Below are positions 18,735-26,344 of a DNA stretch of 47,116 nucleotides, piece after piece. The stretch lies in IMG/VR virus record IMGVR_UViG_3300020205_001415, positions 1 through 47,116 of that record. One strand, 5' to 3'. The stretch is from a virus. Positions within the stretch are counted from its first letter, which is position 1. Every line of letters begins with the position of its first letter. A program made the translations under genes and the position numbers. Under the pieces are notes generated by a model. It ran no database searches. It was not told where the DNA came from and worked only from the letters and a program-made list of their open reading frames with translations.

Positions 18735-19592
18735 GTGTCAAAAACCTTATATATTACGAATCCAAATTTTAATTTTTCTAAAATTAATAAAAATTCTTTA
18801 CTCCTAACTAATTTAGATATTCCATTAGATCATGATGAATATCATACGTCTCTAGGAGATTTGCCTGCTGAATCTATTTTATCCATAATAAACAAATTTA
18901 GTTTGGTAACATTTATTCCTGATTTGTTTATTATCGATTCAGATATATATTCTGAAACTATATTCTTATTGACATATATTAGTCATCGTGTGCCCGTAAA
19001 TAATCTTATTAAGAGTAATGTGCAGACATTTACCAATTTAGATGTTAGTAACAGACCTAATAAACCAGTATTATGGGTGTTTGGGTGTAGCCATAGTCAC
19101 GGTGTAGGTTTGCTCAAAGGAGAATTACGATACAGCGACATCATTAGTGACACTTTAGGGTTACCGCTATATTCTATCACTAAGCCCGGTAGCTCATTAC
19201 ATTGGAGCCTAAGGCACTTGACTAATGCTAATATTTTTAAAAATGATCTGGTAATTTGGCAGATAACTACGCCAGAACGTGTTTCTATCTATAAAAATAA
19301 TGTTCGAGAAATAATGCTAGCAAATACATCCGATAAGCACTTATTGGAAGTATATTCGGATGAACAGATAGACTTCAACCATTTGACTTTACTAAATTTT
19401 GGTACTAGATATTTAAGATCTAAGAAGATAAAATTTTTAATGACGTCGATTGGTCGAAGACCGTCGGAATATGCCAAATATCCTGAATATTGTTATGTAC
19501 CAAATTTATATATAGATCGCGGGGCAGACCGGTCACATGCAGGTCCTTTGAGTCACAAGAAGCTTGCTTCTGCCCTACTTGATCGTGTATAA
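18735..19592 (+). CDS. SGNH/GDSL-like hydrolase family protein
   Basis: A 285-residue protein of the SGNH-like kind, from two sequence blocks. Residues about 112-127 read VLWVFGCSHSHGVGL, resembling block I where a nucleophile Ser follows a strand. Near the C-terminus DRGADRSHAGPLSHKKLA gives a D-x-x-H pair as in block V. The first 100 residues have no recognised domain. If active it could remove acyl or similar esters from a sugar or protein, but the GDS Gly-Asp-Ser is replaced by Gly-Cys-Ser, so activity is uncertain. It starts at GTG 18735 behind a GAGGAG formed by the last codons of gp55. The gene is visibly more AT-rich than gp55 and gp47 on either side, which suggests later acquisition. 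Confidence 0.6.
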   Translation: MSKTLYITNPNFNFSKINKNSLLLTNLDIPLDHDEYHTSLGDLPAESILSIINKFSLVTFIPDLFIIDSDIYSETIFLLTYISHRVPVNNLIKSNVQTFTNLDVSNRPNKPVLWVFGCSHSHGVGLLKGELRYSDIISDTLGLPLYSITKPGSSLHWSLRHLTNANIFKNDLVIWQITTPERVSIYKNNVREIMLANTSDKHLLEVYSDEQIDFNHLTLLNFGTRYLRSKKIKFLMTSIGRRPSEYAKYPEYCYVPNLYIDRGADRSHAGPLSHKKLASALLDRV

Positions 19593-19599
19593 TATGTAG

Positions 19600-20616
19600 A
19601 TGACAAACTTATTCAAAAAAGCTGCAATATTCACTGACATACATTTTGGTCTTAAATCCAACAGTCAACAGCATAACGAAGACTGTTTGAATTTCGTTAA
19701 ATGGGCCACTGCTAAAGCCCGGGAAGAAGGTTGCGAAACAGCCATGTTCCTGGGTGATTGGCATAACAATCGTGCCAGCATCAATATCGTCACGCTGAAC
19801 TATAGTCTACGGGCATTAGAACATCTCAACGATAATTTTTCCGATGTGTTCTTTATCCCTGGCAATCACGATCTCTACTACAGGGACAAACGTGATATCC
19901 AAAGTGTAGAGTGGGCTAAACATCTTAGAAACGTTCATATCTGTAATGATTGGGTCACTGCTGGAGATGTCACTATCGCTCCATGGCTAGTTGGTGACGA
20001 TCATAAGAAGATACCCAAGCTGAAAAGTAAGTATATGTTTGGGCACTTTGAACTGCCGCATTTCTTTATGAATGCCATGGTACAGATGCCGGACCACGGT
20101 GATGTCAAGCGTGAACACTTTGGAAACTTTGAGCATGTTTTTACCGGACATTTCCATAAACGTCAGAGTCATAAGAATATTACCTATATCGGTAATTGCT
20201 TTCCCCATAACTATGCAGATGCGGGAGACGATGAGCGTGGTATGATGATACTGGAATGGGGCAAAGAGCCAGAATATCATACGTGGCAGGATCAACCCCG
20301 GTATAGGGTGTTGGGGTTGGATGCTATACTAAACAATGCTGAAAGCATATTGAAACCCGGTATGCATGTCCGCGTTAATCTAGATATAGACATCAGCTAT
20401 GAAGAAGCTAACTTTATCAAAGACACATTTATCAAGACCTATGATCTACGTGAGATCACACTGATCCCCCAAAAGAATACAGATCTCGAACAATATGAGA
20501 TGCAGGGCAATGTGGCATTTGAAAGCGTAGATCAGATAGTGACTAATCAATTGACTGCTATCTCCAGTGAGCATTATGATAACAATTTACTGTTAGACAT
20601 ATACAGGAATCTTTAA
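19600..20616 (+). CDS. gp47: Recombination endonuclease subunit gp47 (Mre11/SbcD-like)
   Basis: A 338-residue calcineurin-like metallophosphoesterase. The metal-binding motifs are in order: D-x-H in FTDIHFG (residues 11-17), GDWHNNR (about 52), GNHD (about 88), and GHFHKR (about 185). With gp46 it forms the Mre11-Rad50-type complex that resects DNA ends for recombination-dependent replication. T4 gp47 is 339 aa, so length matches. In T4 gp47 and gp46 are separated only by small genes; here a radical SAM gene lies between them, overlapping the gp47 stop by one base (TAATG). Confidence 0.95.
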   Translation: MTNLFKKAAIFTDIHFGLKSNSQQHNEDCLNFVKWATAKAREEGCETAMFLGDWHNNRASINIVTLNYSLRALEHLNDNFSDVFFIPGNHDLYYRDKRDIQSVEWAKHLRNVHICNDWVTAGDVTIAPWLVGDDHKKIPKLKSKYMFGHFELPHFFMNAMVQMPDHGDVKREHFGNFEHVFTGHFHKRQSHKNITYIGNCFPHNYADAGDDERGMMILEWGKEPEYHTWQDQPRYRVLGLDAILNNAESILKPGMHVRVNLDIDISYEEANFIKDTFIKTYDLREITLIPQKNTDLEQYEMQGNVAFESVDQIVTNQLTAISSEHYDNNLLLDIYRNL

Positions 20617-21716
20617 TGTCTAATAAATTTTGTCGGCATCTTAGCAACGGGTATAAACTAGATCTAAAATGGGATAATACTATATTGTGGAGTCCGTGTT
20701 GTTATTACACTAAAAAAGTGCCATTGCTAGATAAAGAAGTATTTGAAAAAGAACTAGCATATACTTCAAATGCCACTGGATGGTTGCCGGAATGTAACTT
20801 GTGTAGGAAGATGGAAGATAGTCAAGCAGGCGATCAAGTTTCTCCTAGACTCAGTAGTTTTAAGCGTATCCCTGTTGATCTAGACAACGGTAGCTGCGGG
20901 AATCTAGAATTAAGCTTTGACGCAAAGTGCAATGCCGCATGCTTAAGTTGTGGTAGCTATATCAGCGATACTTGGAAAAAATATGAATACAAACACGGTA
21001 TAAAAGATATTGGGCCAATCGTCAATCATGCGGCTAAACTAACCGATCAATTGATTAATACTGTTAAATTAGATCAGTTAAACGAACTTTATATTCTGGG
21101 AGGAGAGCCGTTTTACAGTGATACCGGAAATACTGTATTACGCCATTTGCATAAAACACATAGAAATATTGGTAATATTAAATTAAGATATCAGACCAAT
21201 GGTAGTTTAATCCCTGACGATGAGACCAGAGAACTATGGAAGGGGTTTAAGTCTGTTGAAATTAGCATGAGCATTGACGGCATAAAAAATCATTTTAATT
21301 ATCTACGCTGGCCGCTCAAGTGGCACAGAGTAGAAAGAACTATAGATAACCTAGTAGCGACTACTGACGCAATACTTAGTATTAATGCTACTATTAGTCC
21401 ATTAAATTTATTATACTTTCAAGATTTAGAAGAATGGGCTTTTTCTAAGATTCCCAAAGATCGATCAAAATGGCCCGATGCTCCTGTCAGGCCCAATAGA
21501 TGTATGGGCATAATGGATTTGAATAAGACCCCGCGCAGGTTGAGACAACAAATAAAAAGCATATACGGCGATGATCATCGATTAAGTAAAATTTTTACTA
21601 ACTTAGAGATTGATCCCAATTACAAAGTTATGTTTGACTATATAGAAAAACATGATAAAATACGTAGATTGGATTGGCAGAATGTATTTCCCGAAATATT
21701 AGAGTATTTTAAATAA
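20616..21716 (+). CDS. Radical SAM protein 1, twitch-domain type
   Basis: A 366-residue radical SAM enzyme. The SAM-binding 4Fe-4S ligands are Cys105, Cys109 and Cys112 in CNAACLSC, and a GGEP-type motif follows in LYILGGEPFYSD (about 160). Unlike the other two radical SAM genes, the auxiliary cysteines are at the N-terminus: SPCCYYT (Cys28, Cys29) and ECNLC (Cys60, Cys63), followed by VSPR. That order matches the family annotated as twitch domain-containing radical SAM proteins, whose substrates are mostly unknown. It is translationally coupled to gp47 (TAATG) and ends 56 nt before gp46. Low GC and this unusual position between gp47 and gp46 suggest acquired cargo. Confidence 0.85.
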   Translation: MSNKFCRHLSNGYKLDLKWDNTILWSPCCYYTKKVPLLDKEVFEKELAYTSNATGWLPECNLCRKMEDSQAGDQVSPRLSSFKRIPVDLDNGSCGNLELSFDAKCNAACLSCGSYISDTWKKYEYKHGIKDIGPIVNHAAKLTDQLINTVKLDQLNELYILGGEPFYSDTGNTVLRHLHKTHRNIGNIKLRYQTNGSLIPDDETRELWKGFKSVEISMSIDGIKNHFNYLRWPLKWHRVERTIDNLVATTDAILSINATISPLNLLYFQDLEEWAFSKIPKDRSKWPDAPVRPNRCMGIMDLNKTPRRLRQQIKSIYGDDHRLSKIFTNLEIDPNYKVMFDYIEKHDKIRRLDWQNVFPEILEYFK

Positions 21717-21734
21717 CTGTTATAGTCAAATTGT

Positions 21735-21764
21735 TTGAAACACCTCGGTGAATAGTAGTATAAT
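21735..21764 (+). promoter_or_regulatory. Possible sigma70 promoter just before gp46
   Basis: TTGAAA (21735-21740) and TATAAT (21759-21764) with an 18-base spacer. The -10 abuts GGAG and the ATG is only 8 nt beyond it, so a transcript from here would be leaderless or nearly so. It may be real, or the -10 may be a coincidence with the ribosome site. Confidence 0.35.
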
Positions 21765-21772
21765 GGAGTCTT

Positions 21773-23545
21773 ATGTTTAAAATAAAATCTTTATCAGTAA
21801 AAAACTTTATGAGCGTAGGTAACGCTACACAGGGTATTGACTTCGATCGACATGACCTTACGTTAGTGTTGGGAGAAAACCTAGACCTAGGCGGGGATGA
21901 TAGCGGTGCCCGTAACGGCACAGGTAAGACCACTATTATTAACGCACTCAGCTATGCCCTATTCGGTCAAGCACTGACTAATATCAGGAAAGACAATCTG
22001 ATTAACAAGACCAATACTAAGGGTATGTTGGTCACTATCGACTTTGAATGTGAGGGGGAGAAGTACAGAATCGAACGTGGACGTAAACCCAACGTACTTA
22101 AATTCTATGTGGGCGACAACGAACACGAAAGCAAAGACGACAACAGCCAAGGTGACAGCAGAGAAACACAGCAGGAGATCGAGCGATTGATCAATATGAG
22201 CCACGATATGTTTAAACACATAGTGGCGTTGAATACCTATACTGAACCCTTTCTCAGCTTAAAAGCCAACGAGCAACGTGCTATCATCGAGCAATTACTG
22301 GGCATTACCATGCTGAGTGAGAAGGCCGAAGCACTAAAAGAACAGAACAAGGCAACAAAGGACGCTATACAACAGGAAGAATTTCGCATTAAAGCGGTTA
22401 CTGATGCTAACGAACGTATCAAACAGCAGATTGACGCTACTAAACGTAGGCAATCTTTGTGGCAGAAGAAACAAGCCGAGGACTTATCCGCTCTACAGCA
22501 ATGCTACGATGAACTGGCTAAGTTAGATATCGAAGCAGAACTAGATGCACACAAGAGTCTAGCAGATTATGAGACTAAAGAAAAGGCTATCAAAGATCTC
22601 AAAGCGTCGATCAAACGATTTGTACAGGACCATACCAGAGAACAGAAAGATATTAAACGCCTACGGGATGAAATACAAGCCCTAGAGAATCACACCTGTC
22701 ATACCTGTGGACAAGCGTTCCACGATAGTCTGCAAGTGACAGTGTTAGAATCTAAGCATAAGTCCTTGGAAGAAACTTCCTTACAGAATATCATCACCCA
22801 GCACCAGCTGACAGAGTATACAGGTTCCTTGGCTGGGATTGGGGAATTAGGATTAAGTCCCACAGTGTTCTATAAGAATGAAAGCGATGCGTTTGAACAT
22901 CGTAGCAGTATGGCCAGTGTACTAACACAGCTGACTGCCAAACAGACTGAAGCGGATCCTTATGGCGATCAGATCCGTGAGATGGAAGAACAGGCGTTGG
23001 AAGAAGTCACTTACGATCTTATGAACGAATTCACTAGAATCAAGGAACACCAAGAATTTCTGATGAAGTTACTAACCAACAAAGATAGTTTCATACGTAA
23101 GAAGATCATCGATCAGAATCTCAGCCATCTCAATGCAAGATTAGGGCAGTATCTAGATCGTATTGGATTACCGCACGTGGTTAAGTTCCAGAACGATCTC
23201 ACTGTTAGTATAGAGGAACTGGGTCGTGAGCTAGATTTTGATAATCTCAGCAGGGGTGAGCGTAATAGATTGATTCTAAGTCTCAGCTGGAGTTTCCGAG
23301 ACGTTTGGGAAAGTCTATATCAACCCGTTAATTTGCTGTTTATTGACGAACTTGTGGATAGCGGCATGGATGCCAGCGGTGTCGAGAACAGTCTTGCTAT
23401 ACTCAAGAAGATGAGCAGAGAATCTAACAAGAGTATCTGGTTGGTCAGTCATAAAGACGAACTAGCTGGCAGGGTTAACAATGTATTAACAGTGGTAAAA
23501 GAAAACGGGTTCACTAACTATAACACAGATGTTGACGTCTCCTAA
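21773..23545 (+). CDS. gp46: Recombination endonuclease subunit gp46 (Rad50/SbcC-like)
   Basis: A 590-residue SMC-like ATPase. Walker A is GARNGTGKTT (residues 45-54). Two coiled-coil arms rich in Glu, Lys and Gln flank a zinc hook CHTCGQ (Cys309, Cys312). The signature LSRGERNRLILSLSW, Walker B NLLFIDELVDSGMD and the switch His in WLVSHKDEL follow near residues 495-565. Length agrees with T4 gp46 (560 aa). With gp47 it processes double-strand ends for recombination and replication. The last 17 bases overlap the start of radical SAM 2. Confidence 0.96.
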   Translation: MFKIKSLSVKNFMSVGNATQGIDFDRHDLTLVLGENLDLGGDDSGARNGTGKTTIINALSYALFGQALTNIRKDNLINKTNTKGMLVTIDFECEGEKYRIERGRKPNVLKFYVGDNEHESKDDNSQGDSRETQQEIERLINMSHDMFKHIVALNTYTEPFLSLKANEQRAIIEQLLGITMLSEKAEALKEQNKATKDAIQQEEFRIKAVTDANERIKQQIDATKRRQSLWQKKQAEDLSALQQCYDELAKLDIEAELDAHKSLADYETKEKAIKDLKASIKRFVQDHTREQKDIKRLRDEIQALENHTCHTCGQAFHDSLQVTVLESKHKSLEETSLQNIITQHQLTEYTGSLAGIGELGLSPTVFYKNESDAFEHRSSMASVLTQLTAKQTEADPYGDQIREMEEQALEEVTYDLMNEFTRIKEHQEFLMKLLTNKDSFIRKKIIDQNLSHLNARLGQYLDRIGLPHVVKFQNDLTVSIEELGRELDFDNLSRGERNRLILSLSWSFRDVWESLYQPVNLLFIDELVDSGMDASGVENSLAILKKMSRESNKSIWLVSHKDELAGRVNNVLTVVKENGFTNYNTDVDVS

Positions 23546-24383
23546 AATATTACATATAGAGTCTACCGATGTCTGTCAGGCTGCATGCCCGTTATGTGCC
23601 CGTGAAAGAGATCAGCTGTTTGACAAAAATATCAAGCATCATCTAACAGTAAGTCAACTTAAAGATAAGTTCAGCATAGAATTTATTCAAAGTTTAGAAA
23701 AGATGTTTATGTGCGGCAATTACGGTGATCCTGCAGCTGGTTTGGAAACTGTAGACATATATGATTACTTTAGAGAAGTTAATAGCTCCATTACTTTAGG
23801 AATGAATACCAATGGTGGTATTCATAACACCCGTTGGTGGACTCAGTTAGCGCGACGATTAAATCAACCGAAAGACTATGTAGTGTTTAGCATAGACGGA
23901 TTGGCAGATACAAATCATATCTATCGAAAAAATGTTGTGTGGGAACGTGTTGTGGCCAATGCCCGTGCTTTTATAGAAGCAGGGGGGTCGGCGCACTGGG
24001 ATATGTTAGTGTATGCTCATAATCAACATCAAGTCGACGAATGTGAACAGTTAGCAAGAAGCATGGGTTTTACGTGGTTCCGCGCTAAAGTCAGTCGTCG
24101 CCCATATATAAACGGATTAGAATTTCCCGCGGGATGGACAAATCCTAAGAAGACAGATAGTGCAATCCAATGTATCGCTCTTAAAGAGCAAAGTGTTTAC
24201 ATTGACACACAAGGTCGTATTAGTCCATGCTGCTGGTTGGGTAGTAGGCAAAAAGATTTTGTTACATTGGAAGAGGTATCTAAATCGTGGGCGACAGATC
24301 CGCATCCCGTGTGTCGAGCAACATGTTCTGGGTCCGATAATAGTTTTACAAATCAATGGCAACGAGAGGTACAATTATGTTAG
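23529..24383 (+). CDS. Radical SAM protein 2 with C-terminal SPASM-like cysteines
   Basis: A 284-residue radical SAM enzyme. The cluster ligands are Cys16, Cys20 and Cys23 in CQAACPLC, followed by CGNYGDPAAG (about residue 60) in place of the usual GGEP, and FSIDGLADTN at about 120. The C-terminal third carries SPASM-type cysteines: SVYIDTQGRISPCCWLG and VCRATCSG. SPASM enzymes often modify peptides or proteins, and use the extra cluster(s) in substrate binding or electron transfer; the substrate here is unknown and no precursor peptide gene is visible nearby. It overlaps gp46 by 17 nt and its stop overlaps the next ATG, so translation is coupled on both sides. Confidence 0.88.
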   Translation: MLTSPKILHIESTDVCQAACPLCARERDQLFDKNIKHHLTVSQLKDKFSIEFIQSLEKMFMCGNYGDPAAGLETVDIYDYFREVNSSITLGMNTNGGIHNTRWWTQLARRLNQPKDYVVFSIDGLADTNHIYRKNVVWERVVANARAFIEAGGSAHWDMLVYAHNQHQVDECEQLARSMGFTWFRAKVSRRPYINGLEFPAGWTNPKKTDSAIQCIALKEQSVYIDTQGRISPCCWLGSRQKDFVTLEEVSKSWATDPHPVCRATCSGSDNSFTNQWQREVQLC

Positions 24384-25384
24384 CCACATGGCACTTTCAC
24401 ATAGAAATATCCAGTAAATGTACCTTACGCTGCTCAAGGTGTGCCCGCCAAGAAGTGCCCAACGGTCTAATCAATACTGAATTAGATTTAGAGTTCTTCA
24501 AACGAAATTTTACTCCGCAATTTTTGCTAGATAGTGTAGAGAAGATCACGTTTTGTGGAGATGATGGCGATCCTATCTACGCTCGAGAGCTGATCCCGGT
24601 AATACAGTATATTAAAAGTGTTAAACCCGTAGAGATCGTGATAGTCACCAATGGGTCATATAAAACTGCTGAGTGGTGGGAAACATTAGCAAGATCTCTC
24701 TACGAAAATGACAGTATACATTTTAGTGTAGATGGTTATGACGATGCGTCTAATAATCTGTATCGAGTCAATAGCGACTTTGACAGCATTATGGCCGGGA
24801 TTAAAACCGTTAGGGCCAACTCTAAATGTATGATAACTTGGGCGGCGATAGCATTTAAGTTTAACGAAGATCATCTGAATGATATGCAAGCACAAGCAAG
24901 AGCATTGGGTATTGATATTTTCCAAGTAACTAAATCAACTAAATTTGGTAGTGTATATCCCAGTTATGGTGCCGATGATCCTTTACAACCTAGCGCGAAG
25001 TTTGTTAGTATTACACATAGATTCCAACGCGAGGCGATTCGTCTAACAGCTCGACAAGAAAATCCCATACACACAATTAATCTAAGACTGTACGATCAAG
25101 TTAAAAATAACGAAAATATCGTACCTTTATGTGAGATTGGAAACAAAGGGTTATATATCGATGCTAGGGGCAGATTATTTCCGTGCTGTTGGGTAGCAAA
25201 TAGATATAGTCATAACACAGAATGGCAGTCGTTGGCAGAGAAATTCAATTTGCATAATAGAAGTCTGAAAGATGTTATAAATGATCCGTTCTGGGAAAAC
25301 GAATTTAAAGCGTTTAAATGGCAAGAATGCAAGACAAAGTGCAATAAACGGGCGGTAGATCAAGAGTATGCTACAACATGGTAA
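24377..25384 (+). CDS. Radical SAM protein 3 with C-terminal SPASM-like cysteines
   Basis: A 335-residue radical SAM enzyme. I place the start at ATG 24377, 7 nt after AGAGG and overlapping the previous stop, rather than at an in-frame ATG 21 nt upstream. Ligands are Cys15, Cys19 and Cys22 in CTLRCSRC; CGDDGDPIYA at about residue 62 replaces GGEP; HFSVDGYDD follows at about 115. The C-terminus has GLYIDARGRLFPCCWVANRY and then ECKTKCNKR, matching the SPASM-like pattern of the gene before it. The two proteins share the same domain order and motifs and are likely paralogues, perhaps acting in sequence or as a pair. Substrate unknown. Confidence 0.88.
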   Translation: MLATWHFHIEISSKCTLRCSRCARQEVPNGLINTELDLEFFKRNFTPQFLLDSVEKITFCGDDGDPIYARELIPVIQYIKSVKPVEIVIVTNGSYKTAEWWETLARSLYENDSIHFSVDGYDDASNNLYRVNSDFDSIMAGIKTVRANSKCMITWAAIAFKFNEDHLNDMQAQARALGIDIFQVTKSTKFGSVYPSYGADDPLQPSAKFVSITHRFQREAIRLTARQENPIHTINLRLYDQVKNNENIVPLCEIGNKGLYIDARGRLFPCCWVANRYSHNTEWQSLAEKFNLHNRSLKDVINDPFWENEFKAFKWQECKTKCNKRAVDQEYATTW

Positions 25385-25404
25385 ATAGGGATAACTAGTT
25401 ATGC

Positions 25405-25833
25405 ATGGTGTGGACATACGATAATCAGCCTATAGAAACACTTCCAGACGATTGTGTGGGATTTGTCTATCTGATTACAAATACAGTAAATGGTAAAAAA
25501 TATGTGGGTAAGAAGCTCGCAAAGTTTTCTAAAACTACCTATAAGACTGTAAAATTAAAGAACGGCAACAAAAAACGCAAGAAGATTAGAAGTAAAATCA
25601 ATTCAGACTGGCAAACATATTATGGCTCCAGTAAAGAACTGCAAGACGATGTAATTAAATTTGGTGCCGAACAGTTTACAAGGGAAATACTATACCTTTG
25701 TAGGAGTAAAGCAGAATGTAGTTATATCGAAGCAAGAACACAGTTTGAAAGAAAAGTTCTAGAATCAAACGATTATTATAATGGTCAAATATCAGTTCGC
25801 ATACATGGCTCACACATCATCAATAAACTCTGA
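25405..25833 (+). CDS. GIY-YIG family endonuclease, free-standing homing type
   Basis: A 142-residue protein. The GIY-YIG core is GFVYLITNTVNGKKYVGKK (residues about 19-37), followed by a Lys-rich stretch (KNGNKKRKKIRSK) and WQTYYGSS. The C-terminal half has YIEARTQFERKVL, in which a Glu could be the metal ligand, and a conserved-looking YYNGQISVRIHGSHI. This form resembles Seg-like homing endonucleases of T4-related phages, which cut genomes lacking the gene and drive its spread. It is the last gene of the rightward operon and directly precedes the structured non-coding stretch. Confidence 0.8.
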   Translation: MVWTYDNQPIETLPDDCVGFVYLITNTVNGKKYVGKKLAKFSKTTYKTVKLKNGNKKRKKIRSKINSDWQTYYGSSKELQDDVIKFGAEQFTREILYLCRSKAECSYIEARTQFERKVLESNDYYNGQISVRIHGSHIINKL

Positions 25834-25887
25834 CATCAAGTCTAACTCATAAAAATCCCGTAACAAATAAGTAGTATCACACAGTAT

Positions 25888-26090
25888 AAAGCTATCACCG
25901 GCTAATTTCGGGTGACGAACGATAGTCAACTGGACGAGAGTCTCAGGGACCGAAGACTTGGCGCTGTACCAAGCACTTAGCAACTATCCTTAACAGGACG
26001 ATGACTGGATATGCCTATGAACCAGTTTTGCTATTTGAATAGATTAGGAATAAGGCTAAAGACGTGGATGCGAATCCACAGGTTAATATA
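25888..26090. ncRNA. Candidate structured RNA, first part of the non-coding stretch
   Basis: About 200 bases without a protein gene but dense in short inverted repeats. CTATC (25892) pairs with GATAG (25921) around CACC/GGTG. AGTCT...AGACT spans 25939-25958, CTTGG...CCAAG 25957-25973, ACTGG...CCAGT 26004-26026, and CTATTTGAATAG 26031-26042. GTGGAT-GCGA-ATCCAC at 26064-26079 is a perfect 6-bp stem with a GNRA loop; read as a 5-bp stem with loop TGCGAAT it resembles a tRNA T-arm. Alternative pairings (TATCC/GGATA, ACTATC/GATAGT) suggest a compact or pseudoknotted fold. It does not match tRNA, tmRNA, RNase P RNA or a group I core by eye. Strand is not certain; a rightward transcript from the operon upstream is the simpler guess. 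Confidence 0.45.
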
Positions 26091-26118
26091 GTATGTTAGC
26101 GTATATTATATTAGCTGC

Positions 26119-26240
26119 CGTTGTATAAAGACTCGGCTCGAGGTACAGGACAACCGCCTCTGTAACGCTGTAACGCTAGTGACTGGTGCAACTCGGATGA
26201 AGCACTTTTTAACTTTGCCCGCTCTGGGCAAAGTATGACT
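26119..26240. ncRNA. Candidate structured RNA, second part
   Basis: The stretch continues with GCCGTTGT/ACAACCGC arms around CTCGGCTCGAG, an alternative TACAG/CTGTA pairing, a tandem TGTAACGC repeat (26161-26176), and a perfect 9-bp stem ACTTTGCCC-GCTCT-GGGCAAAGT at 26212-26234. The last hairpin lacks a T-run, so it is not a plain terminator. This part may belong to the same RNA as 25888-26090 or be a second element. Confidence 0.35.
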
Positions 26241-26290
26241 GATTAATCTGGATGAAACATTTCTAAAAGCAACATTTCTAAAAACATTAT

Positions 26291-26326
26291 TAAAAGAAAA
26301 GATCACTGAGCGTTAGCGAAAGTGAT
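26291..26326 (-). terminator. Rho-independent terminator for the leftward gp26 operon (distal)
   Basis: On the minus strand, ATCACT...AGTGAT closes a stem around TTTCGCTAACGCTC and is followed by CTTTTCTTTTA. It lies about 75 nt beyond the small membrane protein gene and backs up the nearer terminator. Confidence 0.65.
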
Positions 26327-26344
26327 AGACTTGCATGCAAGTCT
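26327..26344. repeat. 18-bp perfect palindrome
   Basis: AGACTTGCATGCAAGTCT is a perfect inverted repeat with no spacer. It lies between two terminators at the convergent junction. It has no adjacent T-run on either strand, so it may be a protein-binding site or simply part of the transcript-end structure. Confidence 0.8.

Noticed and set aside
24356-24376. Upstream ATG 24356 as start of radical SAM 3
   Set aside because: ATG 24377 has AGAGG at proper spacing and a stop-start overlap with the gene before it. The extra seven residues would lie deep inside the previous gene without a ribosome site.
25745-25782. TTGAAA and TATAAT as a promoter for the structured RNA
   Set aside because: The spacer is 26 bases, too long for a sigma70 promoter, and both boxes are inside the GIY-YIG coding sequence. 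An extended TATAAT alone is too weak to call.
25888-26090. Group I intron, tmRNA or RNase P RNA
   Set aside because: I found no pair of P7-type signals, no tag reading frame with tRNA-like ends, and no conserved RNase P sequences. The label is left as unassigned structured RNA.
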